Positions 1 through 12,900 of a DNA stretch of 64,000 bases are shown in pieces. Both the position numbers and the translations under genes were made by a program. This DNA comes from Nautilus pompilius. Lineage: Eukaryota; Mollusca; Cephalopoda; Nautilida; Nautilidae. The first letter of the stretch is position 1. Every line of letters starts with the position of its first letter. The stretch spans positions 620,001-684,000 of the forward strand of contig JACATO010000052.1 of assembly GCA_018389105.1 (NCBI GenBank), given 5' to 3'. The notes under the pieces were generated by a model. That model saw only the letters and a program-made list of their open reading frames with translations, did no database searches and was not told the DNA's origin.

Positions 1-914
1 TGATATTTTTCACAACAATTTCTCATTCCACAGTAGTCTGAATGTTAAGAATGTTTAGATTTCTTTCTAATGTTAACAATTTCAGATTTCATGATCTACA
101 GAGCAGCATGGAAAATTCTTCAGATACACATCCACTCTCGGACAGGTTGAAGCCACTCATTGCAGGAATGAATAGCAAAATCTGAAAGCATACAGTTCTC
201 ACTTTCATATCTTTGGAAATGACAAAACAAACAAGCAGATAAAGGACACTTTTATGGGGGAAGATGTGTTTTAGATTCAGTTCTCATTCATGCATAAAAT
301 TCAAGTCTGCAATGATCTGAAGTAGTATCACAAGTTTCTCTCTCTCCTTGGAAAGTACCAAATGTGTAATGTTAGTGGCTGCTGCTGTTAGTAAGACATT
401 TGTCTGGTAAGCTGAACAAGTGACACAAAAGCAACACTGATGATAATTTTTTTAATTTTTTTTTAAAGCAAGAATAAGGCTACTGTGACCAGCCAACCAA
501 CCTACCTACCTTGCGGCTTTGGTTTGTTGATAAATCTGCTTACTATAATTGAGCAAGCGACCATGCAACATACACAGGTCAAACAAGGATCCCACAGCTA
601 GACTGGCATCTAGCTGTATGGTTGAGGCAACAAGTGCTCTCTTGTTTTGGTTTTATTTACTTACTTATTTTGTTGGGGGGTGTGTGAAAGGTTTACCTCA
701 AAATTGCACTTTTTAAAATGTTAACAGCTGATGATGCCTAATTAAGATCACATTTTGGCAGTCAAAAATGACAAGTCACAAGCGACTTTTTAACTTTTTT
801 TTTATATATACTTTCAAGAATATATCACGCAGAGCATTAAAGTTATATGGAAAGTCACACACACCCGCCCCACCCCGCCCCGCCTTGGTCTGGTCTGGTC
901 TGGTCTGGTCTGGT
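1..914 (-). other. TNPO3: TNPO3 3' untranslated region and flank
   Basis: No coding potential is seen. The stretch begins with the pentanucleotide array at the stop codon and a GC-rich run (862-884), then turns AT-rich. The end of the transcript is not certain; the first AATAAA on the minus strand is at 652-657. Confidence 0.6.
652..657 (-). terminator. Candidate TNPO3 polyadenylation signal
   Basis: AATAAA on the minus strand (TTTATT on the plus), about 260 nt after the stop codon. It is the only canonical hexamer I see between the stop and the window edge. Its use is inferred. Confidence 0.45.
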
Positions 915-915
915 C
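886..915 (+). repeat. (TGGTC)6 pentanucleotide microsatellite at the TNPO3 stop
   Basis: Six perfect TGGTC units on the plus strand (GACCA on the coding strand). The last base of the array is also the third base of the TAG stop codon, so the array starts within the stop and extends into the 3' UTR. Confidence 0.95.
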
Positions 916-975
916 TACCGGTACAGGCGAGAAAAATCCTTTAGAGCATTATTTACTTGCTTCACATTCTCTGCA
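915..975 (-). CDS. TNPO3: TNPO3 exon 27 (residues 910-929), stop codon
   Basis: Completes S910, then [19 protein letters not shown] and TAG, matching human [20 protein letters not shown]. Acceptor TTTCAG. The stop codon (915-917) directly abuts a pentanucleotide array in the 3' UTR. Confidence 0.94.
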
Positions 976-3900
976 CTGAAATTTAAACAAACACACACAC
1001 ATACACATATATAAAAAACAAAAATAAAAGTCAAAATTTCCAAACAATTTCATGATAAACTGCTTCTGAATTAGGCATCTATTGAATAGCAGTGGCAGTC
1101 ACAACAGGGCAGTGGATTAAATTAATCCTTAATTACTATAAAGCCAAATAGACCTACAACCTACTGATGTAAATCCCCAACTTAAGCAACCTGTCAAGCC
1201 ATACTTTCCGTAGGTTGGAAAACAAGAAACTCACTTCTGGGCAGTGAACATTATAATGTGGGACAGTAATACAGCATGGCCAACTCCGTGGCATGCACTT
1301 GGAGTTGGATGTGTTGGGCTCCAGTAGTACATTTTTGCATGACAGCCTTATCATTTTTGTACAAATATTCACATTTAAATTAAAGCACAGCTGTTCATCT
1401 GCATGCATTGGAAATATCACTCCAACTTAATCTAATTATTAAAAAAATAAATATAATATCTATCAATCTTATTTAAAAGTTTTAGTTATTTTTAAAAGTA
1501 ATTTTTTCTAAGGAAAGTTTAGACAGTAAATAAGTTATAATTTTGTATAAAATTACCAGCAGTTCCATCCTCTTTAAATTTAGAAAAGCTCATCAGATGT
1601 AGCAAAATATCAGGTTAGGTTGGCACTAGGCTACACCAAGCTGTAAATAGCAGTAAGGAACTAAACAACCCCCCCCAGGCCAACACCAACTAATTTCACT
1701 GAGTGCAGATTAATGTGCACTACCACAGATATTATGATACCTGCCTGCAAAAAAGGTGATGCTGAATTGTCTATCCCTACTTAATGGAATCATTTTATAC
1801 CTAATTGCTCTAAACTTGAGAAAACAGGTGAGCTGATTCTAGATCATCAAGCACTGAATCTTTACATTTCCATTCTAGATTCACAAATAAACAACCCTTA
1901 CTTTAAAATAATTTTATATCCAAACAAAATAATTACCACTAATAGTTAATAACACCTTTGTTCGCATCATATGGTGGATAGGACTATGTAATAAACAGAA
2001 AATTGTGAACTCCTCCAATCAACATTTAGCTTAACAACTGCTGAGTTTAAAGCTGAACCCTCATACAAACCTTGTCACAGCTTTGTGAAAATCAGTGAGC
2101 TGCTTGTGTGTGGTGGTGAGACTCCCTCCACTGTTCTCTGTAGGCAAGGCTTTCAGAGTGACTTCCAACCATCGACAAAAGGTCTACAAAAGTAAATGAG
2201 TTTTCCTAAGATTCATAATCTCGATTTGACTAACCTCTGAACATCTTGGGGGGCTTCTGATGGCTGAGTAAGAATTTTATTTCCCTATAGTAGTTTTCCT
2301 CAACACTGGTCAGTAACATGCTGTTTACTAAGCTACGTACTGACTGTTGAAATGCTGTCAATAAATGAATTAACCTTGAATCAAAATGCAGCAGTATCCT
2401 GGAAAGTTGTGCGCACACATGTATAACAAATAACAGCAGGTCTTAACTGTCAGTCAGGGATCAATCCCATACTGAATTTATGAGAATAGCTCTAAATAGT
2501 AAAACCATTCAGAACTGGTTTTTTTCAACACACACAAAGCATATAAAGCAGTATACATATTAATCAGTTTTTAAAAAAATGAAATGATCAGTCAAAATTA
2601 CCTAGATTTCATCAGCTCAATGTATTTTTTAAATCGCATTCCTTGAATAGTAATGTTTCTTTCTTTCCTTTTTAGATCAATTATTAATTTAACTCTAATG
2701 CATAAAAACTTCTGCTCAATAGTTTTTTTTTCTGTATATTTTTGGGGTTTTTTTTTTAAATTAGAATTCACAAAAATTGCTCAAGCTGAGTAGTTCATCC
2801 TTCCGACCTCTTAGGACTCCTACACTGGATTCCAGACTGTATCCGTGTAGATGACCCTCTTTACAGCTAAACAATCTACAGAAATGGCAAGGCTTTGGAA
2901 AAATGGAAATTAGGTAGCTCAAGTAGGAATTGGGACATTTTGTAGATAAAAAATACCATGCACAAAATAATTTATTTTAGTTTGTTCATTGTAGGCTATT
3001 GCCAAACCATTTTAAACTTGTTTTTTCTTCATTATGACTTTTTAAACAGAGAAAAAATTAACATCTTATATTGATAACATCCCAACCCCATTTTTAAAGC
3101 AAAATGGCAGCAGTAGCAGCCATTTTCTGTTGCACAGCCATAAGTAGGCATGCATCAAATCCACATGCTAAATGCAGTTGAATTTTTCTTTAAGAAAAAA
3201 AAAATTGACTGAAACTACATTCTTATGATTACAAGATCCAATGTCAAGGATAATACAGCTAAATTATTATCTGTCATATCAAAAGACTAAGGGAAAAAAG
3301 TAAAAAAAAAAAGACAGACAGCAGGCATATTCATGAGTTAAGAACCCCTCTTTATATTTGAAATGGTGCCTTCTGAATGAATGAAATCACACTTCAACAA
3401 CATATTTATCAATTTATCTCCAACAGACATAAATGAATGCTGACAGAATAAATTTCCATAAAGATCAGACCTTATAATGCAAAGAGCAGAAACATTTCCT
3501 TTCTTTAAATTTTTATCTGAAGTCATTTTCCTCAATCAATGAGCCTGAATACCAAACTTTTTCGTCCACACAATACCAAATGAATGTCTGATCTTGGCTA
3601 TCTATTCATATACACAAGCACAGGTTAAGTCCATGTGACTACAATCATAAATGTTAAAACAAGGGATATATCAGAGTTACACAATTGTTTTTAACTCATT
3701 TAAAATCTTTTTCCTGAAAGTTATTTTTTGTTAGTATTTTTTAAAAAGTAATCGCACCCACAATGAACCTGCTGGAAAGATGTACTTACAACTCGATTAA
3801 AAACCATCAGTGAGTGGATAACATCAGCCACATTAGAAATCATATAGGATGGCAGGCAGAATATACATGCATTGACCAACGAGCGGACAAGATCCTGTCC

Positions 3901-6900
3901 TTGATCCTGCAGCAAACCTTCAACTAACGACCTTCGCATTTCAAAGTCATCTTTGTGCTGAAACAAGAGGTGTACATAAGTACGTAAGTTCTAGTCAAAC
4001 TGAAACCAATTCATCGCATCACAAAGCAAATAACACTGGTATTAGCAGCATGTCCATCTGATTCCAAACACAAAATGTAGCAAACCATATTATTGCTGGA
4101 TTTTTTAAACAGGTTTTTTGATGGAATTTTTCTCTCTCCTCACATTGGTTTTGTTAATCGTGTGAGAGTGGCTACAGAGTAAAGACAGAATGATATTTAA
4201 TGATAAAAGGCTGAGTATTTAGAGTCTTGCTTGTTTGTTTTAGAACACAGTCAACAAAGACATTATTATATGGGGTCATCATGACAAATTTCTACTGTGA
4301 GGACATTACAAAGAAAAGTAAAATAATGTGCTTCTGTTGGTGATGACAGCTAACAGATGATGGTGATTACTTAAACATTTTTTCTCAAAATAAAATTATT
4401 AACAGGAGACAGTGTTAATTCAATTGGCAGGTTATTCATTGTTGAAAAAGGGTTTCAAAGAAAACTGATGGAAAAGGAGAGGCTGCTGGATTTTTAAAAT
4501 GGTAATAGATTTAATCAAGACTGTAGCTAGAATTCCACAGTGAAAAAAAATGTATACTTGAAATCTTGTAAAACAAACTGTATGAAAGTTTCATGGGGTT
4601 GAGTCTGAATTAAAATCTGCTCAAAATTAGACTTTTAAAGCTTATGCCTGACAACAAGGACAGACAGACTCAAGAAACTAACATAAGAGTTGCACAACAG
4701 ACATTCATAAGAAACCTGGCTGGTACCATTATAGTAATGCTATTTCAGCATCCCTGGTAAATTTTACTTAGCTCAGTGAAGTCAGAGCAACATTCACAAG
4801 TCTCTCTAAAAGTGTCAGAGATGACATACCTCTCTAGATACAGCACAAGATATAAGATCTTCAAGATATTTTGTCACAGAAGCATTGGCATCTCTGTGGT
4901 CAAGAGAGCATGCAGCAATTCCACAGCAGAGGATGGATTTGGCCATCTGGCACTCAAGGAATGGAATGGGAGCTCGCTGCACAAACCTGGTGTGGTAAAA
5001 AAAACAAACCAATAATAGACAGCACACAAAGACGACAACAGAAAATACAACAAGTAGGCTCCCTTGAAAGTATCGCTTGCACAAGTGAAATACAAGATGT
5101 AGTCTCTCAAAGCAGACATCATTTACATAGGTGTCAAATAATTCTATTAATTACACTATAACAGCATTATGGTAAAGTGATCATCTGGAAATATAAAAGA
5201 AGGTAAATCTGAAATTTTCTTTTCATACATTAAAAAAAAATAATAATTGGATTTAATTACCAATTTTCTCTTAAAGTGAAATATCTAAATGAATTAGCTG
5301 GCTGCTTTGACAAGATCTGTGCTAGCTGCCCTCAGTGCGCAGATAAGTGCAAGACTCCAACATTCAAATATTTATTTAATACTATAATACTTATTGTCCT
5401 AATAAAGACAAAAAAATATATACTAGAAAATGGTTCAGCTATGTTTTCAATCAAGCCAAACTGCAAGCACCTTAATTAATTTCGCGCTGCAGAAGGCGAG
5501 GGATTCCGCCGGTCATAAGCCTCGCAGACAGACCTACCTAAGACTCAACCTGAACAAATCATCAACTGTGTCTGGGTGATTCCGTAGGCCATTTTGTTCC
5601 TCCAGCTGTTTGAATGCCGGCATACAAAAAGCCTGGCAAGTAGACAAATTTGGAAATCATTTCAGTATGCTGCAATGAAAACAGTCGCTTTAAGAAAGCT
5701 TACGTCAGTGACAGACTAGAAATTTCCCTGTTCAACATGCTACTTTATAGATGTAACACCTCTCAGGTGTTACGAAGTAATTCTAAGCTACTTTAACTTC
5801 AATACCACACACACACACTCTCTCACTCACTCTTGAGTTTGTTTCATTGTCTTGCTAATTGATTGCTGCAGACAATTGTGGTTATTTTAATGGCTACTTT
5901 GTATTATCTATATTCCAGATGTATGCATCTGTCATGGTAGTCAGAAACTTGAAATCAGGAAGAGACTTTTGCCATTCCTCAACCGACCTAAGCACAGTCT
6001 GCATAACACAAAAAGGGGGGAAACCATGCCTGTGAAAAGTAGAAATGCACCTAAAGCAGTCCTGACAAGAACACTGGCATACCAATTAAGTCTACAGCTG
6101 AAGTGCTTCCCCTTCTAAAGACAGAAAGCACGACTCACAAACAGAGAAATTTGCCATCAACACCAGGCACATGAAAGCATTTGAATATGGAGAAGGGCAA
6201 AGAGAGTTTTAAAAAATCTTATTATTTTAAGTCTACTTAAAATTAACAATATCCAGCAACTTTCAGAAAGAATATTTTGTGAAATCATTACCTAATTATA
6301 AAAATGTGAAAAGGCTGTTTCCATAAGTATTTTTTAAGCGCCTTAACACAAACAAAAAAGATGTGTAAAAAAAAAGTATGTATTTAAATATCCATTAGAG
6401 CAAAGGCATGGTTTCTTTTAGTATAAAAGCAAGAAATAAAATGATGGACAAGTTTTTTAAGGTCAAGTTGGTCAACTTCTTTTGGAAATGATGTTAAAAT
6501 AAGATGATTTCTCAATATACTGAAAGAGTGCTTTGTAACAGCTGTGATCACAGGTGACAACTAACAATTTGTAAAGTTGCACAACTTGAAGAATCATAAC
6601 TTTTATTCGCTCTCTCTAATGACCTGAATAATTTCAGTAATGGTAGATACATCTTTGAGTCAAGGAAGATTTTCCAAACCCATTAGTTAGGATAGCAATT
6701 TGAATTCATCCAAATCAATGCCAAAATGTTCACAAACACATTTTACTTTTACTTCAGATTTAAACACTTCACCCTGGCACAAAGAAAACAAGAGCTTCTC
6801 GATTGACATTAAAGCAAGCATCATTTTATTTATTATACATGATTGTATTGAATTAATAGTCAACAATTTACAAGCTTGAAAATTTGTGGATTCCTGACTC

Positions 6901-9900
6901 CTGAAAACAGTAGGCAGCTTTGGACCATCTGCAAGAGCTTTTCAGAATCTAAAGCTGTTATCCCAAATAGAGTCAGTCATCTGTTAAACAAACAAGTTCT
7001 TAACTGCATGTTCCACATATTTCACACTTTCCCAAGACAATATTCAGATTGGATAAGTTTACTGGTCCTATCAGTAATTTCTAAAACCCTCGAAGAGTAT
7101 TTTTGAGAATATGAAAAAATTGAATTGTTGCAACTTTTCCTGAAATCTCACTGCTTTAGATTTTACAAGAATGACCCCTGACTGCTCTTGTATAGTTTCC
7201 AGTACTTCAGGTAGAATCCTCAGCTGAGATTGTATCACTTCTAAAAAATGGAAATTAACAGTGAAAAAAGTAGGCGCAATGGCTGTAAGTGTGTTATGAT
7301 TGAGATTTTGCAAGATTTGGTACAATTTTCAACATTACATCCGAAACAATAAATCTTTAATCACAGTGAAGATGTACTCTGAACAACAATGATTTAATGA
7401 ATATAGTCAAACCACTAACTTTCTTACTTCCAAACCATCTGACAGTTCAAATGCATAAGAACACCTGCTCTGTTCTGAAATCTGAAGCAAACTGGCTAAG
7501 AATCTGAACATCTTATTTTGTATCTCTGCTGAAAGCCAATTGGTTTTTCATCCATCAACCATTTGAGATCAGGATAATCTTTGCACCTCAATCTGAGCAC
7601 TTGGTGCAGATTTCCAAAGGTTTTAATGCAGCCACATTGCAAGGTCTTATCTAGTATTGTAGACTAATGAATACTTTCATGAGCATCTACAAAGAAATCA
7701 GTCTTTACTCTTAAATGCTCACCGTGAATTCATGCCAAAACATTTTTGTTCTTTATCAACAATTAGAATCAGTAAACTGAATCACATTGTTTCTAATATT
7801 TTTCATGTTGTGAAAATTTTTCTAATGCCTTTTTTTCCAGTTGTGTGTGAACATTTTGATACTTTGTCTTTTTGGATGACAGAAAGGAAGATCACAAATT
7901 TTTTCATACCCCAACCATATATATTTATCAAACCAGATTTCCACAAACCATCTTCCGTTTTGATTTTTTTGGAAAATATAGCTCAAAATTTGTCTGGATA
8001 CACATCATAATCTTCAAAGACCTTCTGTAGACACAATAGTCTTTCCCTACAGATAAAATCCACTTTTTGTCTGCATCAAAAAGATGGGAAAAGGTGCAAT
8101 GAAGAATTAGCCATTAATAAATGTCTGCTGGACACAATAAGGACATAATAAGAGCACTTATTTTAACTATAAAGTAAATTTTTTCAGTTCTGAATTATAG
8201 TCTCTATACTTGTGTAACTTACAACTTGTTTCAAGTTTTGAGAGTAATAAATAAGATATTTCAGTAATGAATATACGTTACAGTGATTTCATTAAGGACA
8301 TTTATTGTTGAATTTTGCAGTGGCATGTACAGTCATCCAATACTGAAATATTCTATTTATTACTTTCAAAGCTCTGAAGAATTTTTAAGTCACACTTAAA
8401 AATAATATTGGGTTCAATAAATCATTATTATATAATCAATTCAAAACATAAACATATTTTGAAGAGTGTTTGGGATATCAAAGTTTATTCTTAGTGAAAC
8501 CCAAATCATTTATAGAAAAGACAAAAGATAAGATATTTGTATTATAGAATTGTTACAAAACATTTTAAATATCAAGATATGTACAGATAAGAGATTATCA
8601 TAAATATAATGCAATTTAATAAAAAAGAAAATATTTATACAAAATTTTTCATTCAAATGCAGTAATAAAGGACATATTATACATAAATATGTAGATAACA
8701 AGTTTAAAGTCTTCCAAATAAGCTGCATTTAATCCTCCCCTTTTTTCCATGAATTTTACCAACTTCATTTATCAAAAATATTTCTGTGCACAAGTCTGAC
8801 CCCCTAGCTTTTTTTAACATCCAACTGTCTACAGCCTTGTTTCCATTTTGTTTACCTTGTTTCGTGAGTTTCTGACTGCATACATAAAAATAAACTAAAT
8901 ATAAATACAACATCATAACAGAGAAAAAAAGTTATTTTCAAAACCCCTCCAAAAAATAACTAGCATTTTTAAAAATGTATATTTGTCAAGAAAATAATAT
9001 AAAATATGCATACTGCAGGCAGGCTGAACTTTGTACAAAGTCTACTGGCCAACAAAAAAAAAAAATGTAGCAATGGATGCAAGGATACTCAAGAGCACAA
9101 TGCAGCCAGACTAACATCAATGCCCAGATGTTTCTTTTCAAGTGAAAACCCATGACTTAAAGTAGTAAGTATACCCCTCATCTCACCTGTAGCATGACTA
9201 GTAATCCTGAGATGCAGTCAGCATCTGTACCATACTCATCCACCAGAATACTGCCCAGATAGAGGAAACAGGAGTGCTTGTGCATTTGGTACAGGTTCAC
9301 CATCTGAAAGCAGTAACAGAAATAATGGATAATTTTCATGACACCATAAAAGAGCTTTGTTTAATTTTTTTTCTGTTTTAATTGCAAATGTTTCCAGTAA
9401 AACCCATCTCAAGCGCAGGCCAGTCTACCACTAGCTTAGGACCAGTTAATTGTATCCGAGTATCAGATCATTTCTGCATTATTTTATTACAATCAAAACC
9501 AGCTTGAAGATGGATTTATTTACAAACTATTAGGTGGGAATCTTGCTGCAAGTCAAACAACTCCAGTACCTCTCTTGAAACAGGTTCTACTTCAGAAAAC
9601 TTATCGTTAACCCTCTAAAAGTTCAATCTACTTACCTTTTATGTATTTTAAAGTATTTTCTATTTTTTGTTTTCTGAAAGCTTTGAATGTTTGGCAAAAG
9701 TTGAAGCCATCTTTTCTAAATTTTGTTTCTAAAAACACCAAACTGTTTCAAAACAACTAAGGAAGTTCATGAAAGTGTATCTGAGAAAACAATATGTTGC
9801 TCATTATTGACAGGACACCATCCCAAGACAATGACAGAACTACAATATAATCAAAATCAATATTTGTTAGAACCAGCCTGAATATCCTCAACATAGCTCC

Positions 9901-12900
9901 TCACCATAACCTGCATAAATTTGTCCTCCTCCTTCAACAAGATATTTTTGGAATATGGTGGCATATTTGACATGTCATATTTTTAAGCTTTCTGTCACCA
10001 CTTCTGCTGTTATAAAATTATTAATGTTTCAGCAAACTTTTCCTGTCACCATCCTAGGATATTCCTGATAAGAACTGCCAGATTTTGTGAAGATAACTTT
10101 AGTTAACATCAACTTTGTTCATGAAGTTGGAATTCTTGACTTTTTTTGGCACATGCTGGATTTGAACCCATGAACTTCTTGATTGTTAACTAAACACACT
10201 ATTGGCTGGACCACCAAGGCTTTCACCCCACTGATTAAGCATTTTTGCGACATACATTTTGCTGATTGTCATACTAGGTGCACTAAGTAGAGGAACCAAC
10301 TGTTGTAAGAACCGTGTGTGATCTGCAATGGCCAATTTCTCTAACTGCCCAAGTCTTGCAACTCTTCTGTTCTTCAACCCCGATTTAAACGGGTCTCTCT
10401 TGTTCCTCACAGTTTCAAGTAAATAGATTGTGTTACTAGCTGCCATCAGTTCTTTCCTGGAAGTTAACCTAGTCAGACATTTATGCATCATATCATTACT
10501 AGAATGGATAACTAACTAATGGTAAACTCTTTATATCAACAAGGAAGGCATTCTAATGTACCCTAGTATAGTACAACAATGCTGCTGCATTCTACTGTTC
10601 TGCTTCAGTGTCTTTTTTTGGTGCATTACCTTCAATAATATTGGATGACATTTTTTAAAATGTGGATATCAGATGTCTCTTGAGTATGTAACATCAATAG
10701 TTTGCATTACCAGCCATGGACATAAGACATTTGATGATTCCTATTTTCACTATTTGATGATGACTGAAGTTGAAATGCAGATATTGTCCAGCATGTTTTT
10801 CTTTTCTGTATACGCTTGTAATGACTTAGATTTCTTGTTTGCTAATTAGCAAATCAAAGAATGTCAGTTGATTGGCATTTTCTAGTTTCATGGTAAATTT
10901 TATGGTTGGGTGTATAAACACATTCAAGTCATCCAATGTGTTCAGCCAAACTATGGAGTCATCCAAATATCCCAGCCACATTTTTGATTTGGAAAAATGC
11001 TGCTGAAAGAGCTAAGAGCTCAAAGACTTCTAAGCTTGCAAGGATTGAAGATAGAGGGTAAAAACTCATTGCCATGTTCTCAGTCTGTTCATAGAAGCAC
11101 TCTTCATACCATGGAAGCAAGTAGTCTTAATGCAGATTGTTCTTCCATAATTGTAGCAATTCTCAGGGTTATTTCACATTTTTTTTTATTTTCCTCCTAC
11201 AGTATGGTCCTCACAACATCCATCAAAGTTTACTAGTAAAGTTGGGTGTCAGAATCTCTAGAGATTTCCAGTAAATAGAATTATGAACATGATTCCTATG
11301 TTTTGATGTTAGGTGGCACCATTGCAACTGTCATTGGGTCAAAGAATTTCTAGTTATATGAATTTTTTGAAGTCTCTATATATGCAGTGATTTTGTATGT
11401 GCTAGTTATATTCCTCATAAGTTTTTGTGTAATGTCAGTACAAACTCTCAACTTATTCTTCAGTTTCCTCATAACCAATGGATCTTATGCAATTTTTTTG
11501 TACTTTCCATGGTCAAGTTGTTTCATCTTATAATGATATTGTTTTGTCATACCTGTATGTCACATCTATATGGTTGTAGTAGTCAGTGAAATGATCCTAC
11601 AGGTATTCATCGGTTGATTACCCACCCGACCAAACACCTGCTGGAACTGTAACACCTAGTGATATCTGGTAACTGCAAGGTGTTTATCCTTGTTTGATTA
11701 CTAATTAACCACTGCATCTATAAAGAATAAAATGTCCAAGAAAATTTTTAACCCTGTGTTTTTTAGCTCAAACATTTTAAAACTTCACTTATTATTTGTG
11801 TAGTTCTAAAGAGAATCTAACCCTCATACATTGGATTGTGCTTAGTTATCTAGATGTAAATGGTGTCCAACCCTGGCCATTTTCACCAGCCAAAAATCAC
11901 AATCAGACTTCAAGGGTAAATACTTAGATGAGAATTATTGCTGTATGGCCAAAGATTATTTTGTGAAATTAAAAATTCACATAAGTATTTCATAGTATTT
12001 TCTAAATGCTTTACTATTAAAAAATCAAACAACGAAATTTGTACACGTAATGTGGTTTTTTTACAGTAAAACTCAGAACAGTCACTCTGCACAGATTCAG
12101 CATGAAATAAAATGGGTTCTATTAACCACAGGTACAACAGACTTGCCTGATTAACTAGTGGCTGTATCACAGAGACAAAATTCTTGCCAAGACACCGAAC
12201 TGCAAATCGGATACATCGACAGCACCTTTCCACAATGCGAACATCAGCCTGGTACTTGTTGCAGGCTTGAGACAAAACTGGAAAAATCTGTAAAAAAAGA
12301 GAACCATGTTTGGAAAAACATAATTTTATTCTATTCAAGTTATCTGATGAAATAAGTAAGCTATTTTTTTCCTTCTATATCACAACTCCCATAAATTTAA
12401 TACACCATGCAGCTGTTTTATTAACACATGGAGATTATTTTTTTAAAATATCTATAAATTCACTCTCCAACTTCAAGGAAAAGAACATAAAAATAATTTA
12501 TAAAAGCTTTATCTGTGTAAGGAAAATACAAATTTCATGGTCACAAAAAATGTATTATAGCTAATTTGAGCACAAACAAATCAGAAATTTAGGTTGTATT
12601 GGCTTAGAACTGGAATAATCATTTCCATACCTCTTCAGTGATTGTCTGACATGGATGAAGTTGCCCATTTGGAACTGATGGATTTATGTGTCTGCAAGAA
12701 ACAAACAAAAAAATAATTAATAATGTAAAGAAACTGCCACTGTAGCTTTTTTTTTAAAATTGGTTTCTTCATCTAGGTCATTGATGATGATACAAGGTTT
12801 AAGTAATCATCCAATCAGCTGTTTGTCTAGATGTGATATATGAAAATTGCATTGGTAAAAGCTGTAACCAACATGATTAAGACAAACACATGACAATACC

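Larger units (their letters stand above)
976..5537 (-). other. TNPO3 introns 23-26 (between exons 23 and 27)
   Basis: The spaces 976-2070, 2184-3789, 3958-4829 and 4987-5537 are AT-rich introns with GT-AG ends. I see no gene, RNA gene or recognisable mobile element in them, only short A and T runs. Confidence 0.8.
9304..12146 (-). other. TNPO3 intron 21 (GC-AG), carrying retroelement relics
   Basis: A 2.84-kb intron bounded by a GCAAGT donor and a TTTCAG acceptor. It holds a Penelope-like reverse-transcriptase relic and a tRNA-derived SINE fragment, both on the minus strand. The flanks 9304-10140 and 11500-12146 show nothing further. Confidence 0.8.

Noticed and set aside
4776-5161. Overlapping plus-strand open frames
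   Set aside because: They are the antisense of TNPO3 exon 24, whose minus-strand product matches human TNPO3.
5538-5549. Alternative shorter donor for TNPO3 exon 23 at GTTGAG
   Set aside because: It would delete four residues that align with human RLAT. The AG|GTAGGT donor 12 nt downstream is stronger and keeps the alignment.
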